Assembly: GCA_013112725.1 (NCBI GenBank)
Contig: JABFFZ010000002.1
Coordinates: 1-64,000 of the forward strand
From: Chloroflexota bacterium
GTDB lineage: Bacteria > Chloroflexota > Anaerolineae > Promineifilales > Promineifilaceae
Length of the DNA: 64,000 nt
Direction of reading: 5' to 3'
Shown: positions 9,176-16,476 of the stretch, piece by piece
Layout: every line of letters starts with the position of its first letter
How positions within the stretch are numbered: position 1 is the first letter of the stretch
Notes under the pieces: model-generated
The model's database searches: none
What the model was told of the DNA's origin: nothing
The model's input: only the letters and a program-made list of their open reading frames with translations
Translations under genes and position numbers: made by a program

Positions 9176-11362
9176 ATGAATGTCACCAGGCGATTGCTGA
9201 TGTGGGGGATACCTGTGCTGCTGCTGATCGGCTTATCGGCCTGGTATCGTTCCCTGATCCCGCCATTTGAAGGGCCGGATGAACCCGAACACACCGCTTA
9301 TATTTTCTGGCTGGTGGAAAAACGGCGTTTGCCGCCACAGGGAGAGGCTGCCTGGAAAACGCCGGTACGCCAGGAGGCCGGGCAACCTCCTTTGTATTAT
9401 TTGCTGGCCGCGCTGCCTGCCGCTATGGGTCAATTAAGCGAACCTACGCCCGTCTACCGCCCCAATCCCTATTTCCCTTCCGCCGCCCCCGGCAACGTGC
9501 CCGATAACAAAAATGTAGCTGTGCATTATCCGGCAGATACACGGCCGTTACGCGGCCAATGGTCAGGTATTGTCCTGGCTCGGCTCGTTTCCTTGTTCTT
9601 CGGCGTGGTCCTGGTGCTGTCTACCCTGGCGCTGGCCGGGGAGGTGTGGCCGGGACGCCCCACCTTCACCTTTGCCGCCGGACTGCTGGTGGCGCTGACG
9701 CCTCAGGTCATCTTTTTGAGCAGCGTCATTTCCAATGAGATGGCGGTGGCGGCGTTGAGTACGGCCTTACTCTGGCTGTTGGCGCGCCTGCTGCGGCGCG
9801 GCCCGGCCTGGGAGCGGGGGCTGCTGCTGGGGCTGGTGTATGGGCTGGCGCTGCTGGCCAAGAGCAACAGCCTGCTGCTGGCGCCGGTCCTAACCGGTGG
9901 GTTTGCCTGGCTGTGGTGGCAACACCGGCAAAATTGGCGCGCAGTGGCAGGCACGGTATTGGCGGCAGGCACGGCCGTGCTGTTGGTGGCAGGCTGGTGG
10001 TACGGCCGTAACGCCCTGCTTTACGGGTCGCCGTTTGGCCTGGAAACCCACTGCTTCGCCCCCTGGGCGTATTGTGATTCCCCAGCGCAGCGCCAGCCAC
10101 CACTGGCCGAATGGATCGAGGTGTTTCAATCCTATTGGGCTGCTTTTGGCTGGGGCAATATCAAGTTTGCCGGTTGGGTGTATGGGCTGCTGGGGCTGGC
10201 CGTGCTGGGCGCGGCAGCCGGGTTGATCTGCCAGGCCGTCCGGCATTGGCGGCGCGGTTGGATGTGGCAGACAACGGCCGTCTTGTTCCTCTTATTGGCG
10301 TTGGTTTGCCTGCTGGCGACCGTTTCCCTGGAGGTGTGGATGCAAACGGTGACAGCGCCGCACGGCCGTTTGTTATATCCGGCCATCGGTGCTGCCAGCG
10401 TGTTGTTAGCTGCCGGTTGGGCCAGCCTGCGCCCCCGCCTGGAAATGGGCATGGCGGCCGCCATGCTGCTGCCGGCCATCCTGGCTCCCATCTGGCTCAT
10501 CCGGCCGGCCTATGCGCCGCCGCCTCTTTTAGAGGCGGCGGAGGTAGCCGCCATCCGGCCGCTTAACTGGCGCATGGGTGATCTGGCCGAGCTGCTCACC
10601 GTAGAAACGGCACAACAGACAGCGCGGGCCGGGGAGACGCTGCCCGTCACCGTTTGTTGGCGGCCACTGGCGCAATCCGATGCGGATTATGCCATCTTTG
10701 TGCATCTGGTGGGGCCGCAAAACCAGGTGGTAGCGCGCCGCCAGACCTTTCCCGGATTGGGGAGCTATCCTACTTCTGTGTGGCAGGTGAACCGACCCTT
10801 TTGTGATGTGATTCGCCTGGAGATTCCGGCCGACCTGGCCGAGACGCTGCGCTACCAGGTAGAGGTGGGGCTGATTGCGCCAGAAACGGGGGAACGGCTG
10901 CCGGTCTGGGACGGGAACAGGCAGCCCATCAACGCCGCTTTTGCTACGGCCGTGCGGCTGGAAAGCGCCCAATCAACTACACTTACCACCCCACCGGTTG
11001 GCGATACGGCCGTGCGCCTGGCTGCCCATGACACCACCCCCACCTGGTCAGCCGCCGCGCCGGTTAACCTGACGCTGCAATGGTGGGTGGCCGAACCGGT
11101 GGGCCGGGATTACACCGTATTCATCCACCTACAAGACCAGACCGGCGTCTTGACAGCCACGTTTGATGGCCCACCCAAAGCCGGCTGGTACCCCACCTCC
11201 TGGTGGACGGCTGGTGAACTGGTGACCGACCGGCACACTTTCACCCTGCCGCCCGATGTGCCGCCCGGCGTTTATGATTTGCTGGTGGGTTTATACGATC
11301 CCCAGACCAACGAAAGATGGGGCGAGGCCCATCATCTCACCACCATTCAGGTGACACCATGA
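9176..11362 (+). CDS. GT39/GT83-like membrane glycosyltransferase with C-terminal beta-sandwich repeats
   Basis: A large integral membrane protein of 728 residues in the GT-C fold class, which transfers sugars from polyprenyl-phosphate donors on the outer face of the membrane. The first periplasmic loop has the acidic signature PFEGPDEPEH, followed by QEAGQPPLYYLLA. About ten hydrophobic helices extend to residue 470. The last 220 residues hold two related beta-sandwich modules with YAIFVHLVGPQNQV and YTVFIHLQDQTGVL, each followed by YPTS-W and LVGLYDP-like endings. The stop overlaps the next start as ATGA. An upstream start at 9029 would add 49 non-hydrophobic residues and is less likely. 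The acceptor is unknown. Confidence 0.75.
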   Translation: MNVTRRLLMWGIPVLLLIGLSAWYRSLIPPFEGPDEPEHTAYIFWLVEKRRLPPQGEAAWKTPVRQEAGQPPLYYLLAALPAAMGQLSEPTPVYRPNPYFPSAAPGNVPDNKNVAVHYPADTRPLRGQWSGIVLARLVSLFFGVVLVLSTLALAGEVWPGRPTFTFAAGLLVALTPQVIFLSSVISNEMAVAALSTALLWLLARLLRRGPAWERGLLLGLVYGLALLAKSNSLLLAPVLTGGFAWLWWQHRQNWRAVAGTVLAAGTAVLLVAGWWYGRNALLYGSPFGLETHCFAPWAYCDSPAQRQPPLAEWIEVFQSYWAAFGWGNIKFAGWVYGLLGLAVLGAAAGLICQAVRHWRRGWMWQTTAVLFLLLALVCLLATVSLEVWMQTVTAPHGRLLYPAIGAASVLLAAGWASLRPRLEMGMAAAMLLPAILAPIWLIRPAYAPPPLLEAAEVAAIRPLNWRMGDLAELLTVETAQQTARAGETLPVTVCWRPLAQSDADYAIFVHLVGPQNQVVARRQTFPGLGSYPTSVWQVNRPFCDVIRLEIPADLAETLRYQVEVGLIAPETGERLPVWDGNRQPINAAFATAVRLESAQSTTLTTPPVGDTAVRLAAHDTTPTWSAAAPVNLTLQWWVAEPVGRDYTVFIHLQDQTGVLTATFDGPPKAGWYPTSWWTAGELVTDRHTFTLPPDVPPGVYDLLVGLYDPQTNERWGEAHHLTTIQVTP

Positions 11363-14172
11363 CCAGCCAGATGCACAGATGGCGGCTACGACTTTGGCTC
11401 ATCGGCATTTTGCTGCTGGCCTGGGGGCTGCGGTTGTATGCGCTTGAGGCCCAATCTATGTGGACGGACGAGGGGTTGAGCCTGTACCGTGCCCAACTGG
11501 CGCTGCCCGCTGTGCTGCGTGGCCTGATTGTGATTGATGGTGTAGCCACCCAGGATACCAATCCACCGCTCTACTTTTTGTTACTGTTTGCCATGCGCGT
11601 ACTGGCAGGGGATTCTATTTTTGCCCTGCGTCTGGTGGGGGTTTTGTGGGGGCTGCTCAATGTCTCGCTTATTTACCAGTTGGGCAAACGGCTGTTGGGA
11701 GTATGGCCGGGCGTGGGGGCGGCCTTTTTTCTGGCAATCTCGCCGCTGCATGTGTGGCAGAGCCAGGAGATGCGCAATTACACCGTGCTGCTCTTTTTTT
11801 CGATGCTTTCGGTATGGGCGCTGGTTTGTTTCTGGCAAAGCCTGACTAACGGGATCAGGTGGCGCTGGCCGGTCTTGTGGGGCGCAGCCGGGGTGGCAGC
11901 CATTTTGTCCCATTATTTTGGCATTTTTGTGTTTGCCTTTGGCTTGTTGGCGCTGCTGATTATTGGCCTGCAACATCGCCTGGTGCGCCGGCTGCCGGGT
12001 TGGGTGTGGGGCACGGCCGTACTCCTCTGCCTCTTGCTGCTGGCAGTGGCCTGGTATCTGCTGCCCCGTTTCCTGGGGGAACGGCAGTTTGACTTTGCCT
12101 TTGTGCCCCTGGCCGATTTGCTCAACCACACGGCCACTGCCTTTGGCCTGGGGATTGTGCCCGGCTTTTTAGGCGCGTGGTGGCGGGTGTGGCCGGCCTG
12201 GCTGCTGGCGCTGTGGGGCGGCCTGATTGCCTGGCGGCAAGGGAAAGGGGCCAGCGTTTCCCTGCTGGCGGCTTATCTGCTGGCACCGCTGCTGCTGCTG
12301 TATGCGCTCTCGGCGCTGTCGCCGCTGTACAATGGCCCGCGCCACCTGATTATGAGCCTGCCGCCGTTGCTGGTGTTGATGGCGGCAGGGCTGTTTTTGC
12401 CGGGGCGCTACGGCCGTATACCGGGCATGGTGTTGGCGGCGCTGATCATCATCAGCCAGTTGGCCTGGCTGCGCACCCAGTTCACCGATCCGGCGCTGGT
12501 GAAGGATGATCTGCAAGGGCTGGCGCATTATTTGAACCAGGCGGCCCAACCCGGCGACTTGATTGTGCTGCACGATACCATCATCCAGTTTCCTTTTGAT
12601 TATTACTACGAAGGTGATGCGCCCTGGACGGCCGTGCCGCAGTTACCCGAACAGAATGTGGCGCCAGTCCAGCAGCGGCTGGCAGAAATGGGCGCGTCTG
12701 CGGAGCGCATCTGGTTCGTAACGGAGCCAACGCCGCGCACCGGCTTTCCCATCGCCGCCCTGACCGAATGGGCGGAAGAACATTGGCGGCGGCTGGATGA
12801 AAAACGGTTTTCTTCGCTCTGGCTGGGGGTGAAAGTGGTGTTGTTTGCGCCAGACCCGGTTCAGGACACGGCCGTTGCCGATTTACCGCTCCTGGCAACT
12901 TATGATGATGCTCTAAACCTGCATGCCGTTTCCTCACCGGCAGATATTCCATCGGCGGCCGTCTGGCAGCCGGTTTTCACCTGGTCGCGCAGCGGCGCGG
13001 AGGCGGCGGAGAAACATTACCTGCTGGCGTTGCAATTCAGTGATGGCGCCACGACCTGGTGGGAAACGAGTTACCCCCTGTGGGAAACATATCCCTCGTT
13101 TGCCTGGCCGGAAGGAACGGCCGTGCAATACCGGCCCCCCATCCAGCTACCCGCCGGGCTGCCGCCGGGTGAGTACCAGGTGTGGCTGCAACTGCTGGAT
13201 CGGGCTACGCATGTGCCTGTGCTGGCCACGCCCGGCGACGGCCCCCTCTTGCTGCTGCCGCAACTAACGGTGACGCCGTCTACGGCCGTGTCCGCCACCC
13301 ACCTGCCCGACCATACCCCCCGCCTTGTCCGTTGGCCGGGCCTGGATCTGGTGGGGTACAACTTTCCCACCGAGACGTACCGCCCCGGCCATCTGCTGCC
13401 GGTGGATGTGTATTGGCAGGCGCAGGGCGGCGCGCCGGACAGCCAGTTGGTGGTGCAACTGCTGGATGCGCAGGGCCAACTGGCGGCGGAAACCATCACG
13501 ACCCCCACCCGCGCCGATTATCCCCCTTCACAATGGCAGGCAGGGGAGCTGCTGCACGGCCGTGCCCAACTGTTGATCCCGGCGCAGGCTGCCAGCGGCG
13601 CCTACCACCTGCGGCTGGCGCTGCGCGACCCGCAAACGGGCGGCTGGCGACGTGGACAGGATGGTTGGCGGCTGTGGGCGAACAGTGTTACCTTGCCAGA
13701 AGAGGTTGTGGTGGAAGCGTGGCCGCTGGCGACAGAACTGCCAGAGATGAGGCAGGCCGTTCAGGCGGCATTTGGCCAGCCGCCCCTGGCGCGGCTGGCG
13801 GGCATTACCTGGGCGGATACGGCCGTTACACCGGGCCGCCTGATCTCAGTGACGCTGGTCTGGCAAACGGAAGCTTTGTTTCCGGCCAACTATGCCATTT
13901 TTCTGCATCTGGAAGATGAACAGGGGGCGTTGGTGGCCCAACAAGACAGCTTTCCGCGGCAAGGTTCGCGCCCCACCACCAGTTGGCGCCCCGGCGAGGT
14001 GCTGATGGACACACATACGCTGCCACTGCCGCCCGATTTACCACCGGGGGGCTATACATTATGGCTGGGACTTTACAATCCTGACACAGGGGAGCGGCTG
14101 CCGGTAGTGGTGAATGGAGAGATGCCGGCGGACGGCCGTTTGCGGTTGGAGATGGGCATAAAAATCCCTTAA
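11359..14172 (+). CDS. GT39-like dolichyl-phosphate-mannose-type glycosyltransferase
   Basis: A 937-residue partner of the preceding gene, translationally coupled through ATGA. The first loop holds SMWTDEGLSLYRAQ, the acidic pair expected of GT39 (PMT/ArnT-like) enzymes. DTNPPLYFLLLFA and SPLHVWQSQEMRNY are also typical. Many hydrophobic helices reach about residue 375. A soluble middle region is followed by two or three beta-sandwich modules ending in YAIFLHLEDEQGALV and YTLWLGLYNPDTGERLP, the same modules found in the upstream neighbour. The pair probably arose by duplication. The substrate cannot be stated. The gene ends four bases into the convergent hydrolase gene. Confidence 0.8.
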   Translation: MTSQMHRWRLRLWLIGILLLAWGLRLYALEAQSMWTDEGLSLYRAQLALPAVLRGLIVIDGVATQDTNPPLYFLLLFAMRVLAGDSIFALRLVGVLWGLLNVSLIYQLGKRLLGVWPGVGAAFFLAISPLHVWQSQEMRNYTVLLFFSMLSVWALVCFWQSLTNGIRWRWPVLWGAAGVAAILSHYFGIFVFAFGLLALLIIGLQHRLVRRLPGWVWGTAVLLCLLLLAVAWYLLPRFLGERQFDFAFVPLADLLNHTATAFGLGIVPGFLGAWWRVWPAWLLALWGGLIAWRQGKGASVSLLAAYLLAPLLLLYALSALSPLYNGPRHLIMSLPPLLVLMAAGLFLPGRYGRIPGMVLAALIIISQLAWLRTQFTDPALVKDDLQGLAHYLNQAAQPGDLIVLHDTIIQFPFDYYYEGDAPWTAVPQLPEQNVAPVQQRLAEMGASAERIWFVTEPTPRTGFPIAALTEWAEEHWRRLDEKRFSSLWLGVKVVLFAPDPVQDTAVADLPLLATYDDALNLHAVSSPADIPSAAVWQPVFTWSRSGAEAAEKHYLLALQFSDGATTWWETSYPLWETYPSFAWPEGTAVQYRPPIQLPAGLPPGEYQVWLQLLDRATHVPVLATPGDGPLLLLPQLTVTPSTAVSATHLPDHTPRLVRWPGLDLVGYNFPTETYRPGHLLPVDVYWQAQGGAPDSQLVVQLLDAQGQLAAETITTPTRADYPPSQWQAGELLHGRAQLLIPAQAASGAYHLRLALRDPQTGGWRRGQDGWRLWANSVTLPEEVVVEAWPLATELPEMRQAVQAAFGQPPLARLAGITWADTAVTPGRLISVTLVWQTEALFPANYAIFLHLEDEQGALVAQQDSFPRQGSRPTTSWRPGEVLMDTHTLPLPPDLPPGGYTLWLGLYNPDTGERLPVVVNGEMPADGRLRLEMGIKIP

Positions 14173-15104
14173 CGGCCGTCGCTGATGCCAAAATCCGGCG
14201 CGTATTGGGCCAGAAATTCATCCACCATCTGCTTATAAGCGTCAAAATCGGTGAAAATGTCACGGCCGTGTGCAGACCCCCAGTCGGTAATGTGCAGGAC
14301 GGTCGTCGCCGGGTTGCTGTTGGCGTAAATGGCTTCGGAGTGGGTGTAAGGCGTGTAGGCATCGGTGCGGGAGTGGATGAGCAGAATGGGCACGGCCGTA
14401 TCCGCCACCGCCTCTTTGGGCGCCACGTCACGCGCCTCAAAATCGGCCCGCATCTCAGCTATGGCAAAGGCTGCCGGGACAAAAAGCTTTACCCATGAGC
14501 CAAATTGCGCCACTGCCTGCCAGCCAACAATAGCTTCCAAACTTTCATAGGGAGAATCGGCAATGATAAAGGCTGCTTCGGGCAGCAGCGGAGCAGCTTG
14601 TAAGGAAGTGGCGGCGCCATAGGAAACGCCGGTTAAGGCCACCTGTTCCGGTTGCAGGCCGGTGCGCGCCAGAAGCCAGACATAGGCCGCCTGGGCGTCT
14701 TGTTTTTCATAATACCCGTAGGTGTGAAAGGCCGGGCTGCTTTCACCATGGCCGCGGGCATCATAGGCCAGCAGGTCACAGCCACGCTCCCAAAAAAGAG
14801 GGGCATATTGCAGGGCGTTGTAGCGTGTGCCGGTGTACCCATGCAGCAGGAGGACAGCGCAGTCGCCAACTTTTTCATTGTCATAGAAAAACCCGGCCAG
14901 GGACACATCGCCATTTGGAATGGTCACCGCTTCCGGGGTTGGCAAAACGGGCAGCCCCAACTCGGCCATTGCGGTTTGGGAATCAGCCAGCGTTGACGTG
15001 GGCCGGTTAATAAGCAAATCGCCGAAATACCAACTGCCCCCCATATAAACCAACAGGAGCAACACAACCAGTATGTCCAAAATCCAAATGAGTTTAGATT
15101 TCAT
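14169..15104 (-). CDS. Membrane-anchored alpha/beta hydrolase
   Basis: A 311-residue serine hydrolase of the BEM46/FrsA-like alpha/beta type, anchored by one N-terminal helix (IWILDILVVLLLLVYMGGS), with the catalytic domain probably outside. The oxyanion segment LLHGYTGTR, the nucleophile elbow GVSYGAA, the acid in HSRTDAYTPY and the histidine in GSAHGRD complete the triad. ATG 15104 is chosen over an upstream TTG because GAGGAACCT precedes it. The substrate is not predictable; esterase or peptidase activity is possible. Confidence 0.8.
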   Translation of the reverse strand: MKSKLIWILDILVVLLLLVYMGGSWYFGDLLINRPTSTLADSQTAMAELGLPVLPTPEAVTIPNGDVSLAGFFYDNEKVGDCAVLLLHGYTGTRYNALQYAPLFWERGCDLLAYDARGHGESSPAFHTYGYYEKQDAQAAYVWLLARTGLQPEQVALTGVSYGAATSLQAAPLLPEAAFIIADSPYESLEAIVGWQAVAQFGSWVKLFVPAAFAIAEMRADFEARDVAPKEAVADTAVPILLIHSRTDAYTPYTHSEAIYANSNPATTVLHITDWGSAHGRDIFTDFDAYKQMVDEFLAQYAPDFGISDGR

Positions 15105-15128
15105 AGGTTCCTCTACCAATTGCCGGCT

Positions 15129-15482
15129 CTAGAAACGGCCGTCATCGAACGGGTCTTTATTACGCGAATACAGGCTGGGGTCGCCGGTACGTCGCCGCCC
15201 TTCTGGGCTGCCGATCATAAACCCCAATGTCAAAATGATCTGCATCAATATGACGATGACAAACATCGTTGCCCCTTTCAAGAGGGTGATGGACCAGTTA
15301 CGGGGCAGGGCCAGATCGGTGTAATAGAATTTCTCAGAAAGATAGCCCGTATCAAAGAGATATTCAACCAAAAAGTAAGCAACGGCAAAGGAGATGGCCA
15401 GCCAGACAACAAAGATGAGGGTACGAACAGATAGCCCTTTGCGTTTTGACAATTGTTCCTTTTTTTTCTTTTCCAGACGCAT
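15129..15482 (-). CDS. Small two-helix membrane protein, unknown
   Basis: A 117-residue protein that I do not recognise. A very basic start (RLEKKKKEQLSKRKG) is followed by helix 1 (LIFVVWLAISFAVAYFLVEY), a polar loop with aromatic residues, helix 2 (GATMFVIVILMQIILTLGFM) and a polar tail with an RRR cluster. By the positive-inside rule both ends are cytoplasmic. It lies 24 bases upstream of the hydrolase start on the same strand, so the two are probably co-transcribed. Confidence 0.7.
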   Translation of the reverse strand: MRLEKKKKEQLSKRKGLSVRTLIFVVWLAISFAVAYFLVEYLFDTGYLSEKFYYTDLALPRNWSITLLKGATMFVIVILMQIILTLGFMIGSPEGRRRTGDPSLYSRNKDPFDDGRF

Positions 15483-15500
15483 GTTGTTGTCTCCTCTAAT

Positions 15501-15533
15501 AATAGTGGCTTGTACCAGCCACCAGCCACTATT
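15501..15533. repeat. AATAGTGGCT hairpin with CCAGCCACCAGCC words
   Basis: AATAGTGGCT (15501-15510) pairs exactly with AGCCACTATT (15524-15533). The right arm, with its ACCAGCCACCAGCCACTATT core, recurs at about 19179-19198 and, slightly changed, at about 48465-48484, each time next to a gene end. It lies between two co-directional minus-strand genes. Confidence 0.6.
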
Positions 15534-15539
15534 CTCAAT

Positions 15540-15944
15540 TTATGGGGCCGCTGCCAGGCACCAGTTAGCCACCCATCCCTGTTGCCCATTATCGTTCAAG
15601 ATGACTAAAGAGAATGGCTGCATGGCAAATTGCCCATCCACCGATTGGATCGTTTGATCTCTTGTTTCCAGCACGGTAACGGGCAGGTCTACATTAAACA
15701 CAATGGTATGCTCACGAGTTTCTGGGCGGTCGTGGCGGCCTAGAATGAGCGGACGGCCGTCTACCGCCTGCCCACACTGCCCCTGCTGCGCACACACTTC
15801 GCTACAGGTAAGCACCGTTTGGCCGGCGGCTACCGGCTGTTCTTCACCGCCGCCACCGCCAAAACAGGCAGTCAGGGTAACGGCCGTGCCCAACCAAAAA
15901 AGCAGGTAAACAGGAAATTTGCGGTTTGCATACGGCCGTTTCAT
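15540..15944 (-). CDS. Predicted lipoprotein, unknown function
   Basis: A 134-residue secreted lipoprotein. A basic start (KRPYANRK) and a hydrophobic stretch end in the lipobox LTAC, where the cysteine would be lipidated, followed by a glycine-rich spacer. Four further cysteines (CSEVC, QC and one near the C-terminus in NWC) could form disulfides outside the cell. No known family is recognised. Genes on either side on this strand encode other envelope and signalling proteins. Confidence 0.75.
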   Translation of the reverse strand: MKRPYANRKFPVYLLFWLGTAVTLTACFGGGGGEEQPVAAGQTVLTCSEVCAQQGQCGQAVDGRPLILGRHDRPETREHTIVFNVDLPVTVLETRDQTIQSVDGQFAMQPFSLVILNDNGQQGWVANWCLAAAP

Positions 15945-15961
15945 TTTATCTGTCAGTCAAT

Positions 15962-15995
15962 AGATCTGACAGGTTTTCTGAAACCTGTCAGGTCT
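15962..15995. terminator. Hairpin of the ACCTGTCAGGT family after the response-regulator gene
   Basis: AGATCTGACAGGTTT (15962-15976) pairs with AAACCTGTCAGGTCT (15981-15995) with one mismatch and a four-base loop. It fills the gap between the response-regulator stop and the lipoprotein start. It matches the halves of the 95-bp elements elsewhere. A terminator role is plausible but not proven. Confidence 0.5.
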
Positions 15996-16007
15996 GCCTT
16001 GCTCACA

Positions 16008-16424
16008 TTAGCTTCTGTCCCAAATCGCTTCACCGTTGAGAACACGCTGCACCTGACCGGAAAATTCAGCCGGCTTCAACGGTTTGCTGATAAACCCATC
16101 AAACCCTAAATGGCGCGCATGTTCCATTTCCGCCATGAGCGTTCCGGCGGAAACAGCCACCACGCGAGCCGATTTCAACATCTCGTGTTCCCGAATCTCC
16201 GCCAGCAGTTCATACCCACTTTTGCCCGGCATGTTAATATCCACCAGAAACAAATCCACTTTGGGCAGCCGCTCCGCAAAAGAAATAGCAGAGTCGGCGC
16301 TTTTGCGGGCATAACAACGGTTAGCACCACCCAACCGCAGCAAATCCAGGGTGATCAGCTGGGCATTGGGATCATCTTCTACCAAAACAATATACGCATC
16401 TTGCAGGGTTAAATGTGTTTCCAT
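16008..16424 (-). CDS. Single-domain response regulator (CheY-like receiver)
   Basis: A 138-residue receiver domain with no output domain. The acidic pocket VEDDPN, the phospho-acceptor in LFLVDINMPGKSG, the conserved Ser/Thr position (VVAVSAG) and the lysine in SKPLKPAEF are all present. ATG 16424 begins just before the fold; an upstream ATG would add atypical residues. It follows the histidine kinase gene by 52 bases on the same strand and is its probable partner, passing the signal by phosphotransfer or protein contact. Confidence 0.88.
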   Translation of the reverse strand: METHLTLQDAYIVLVEDDPNAQLITLDLLRLGGANRCYARKSADSAISFAERLPKVDLFLVDINMPGKSGYELLAEIREHEMLKSARVVAVSAGTLMAEMEHARHLGFDGFISKPLKPAEFSGQVQRVLNGEAIWDRS

Positions 16425-16476
16425 AATTATGTGAAGTGTATCAAAACGGCCGTACCCCGGCAATCACAGCCCCTTG

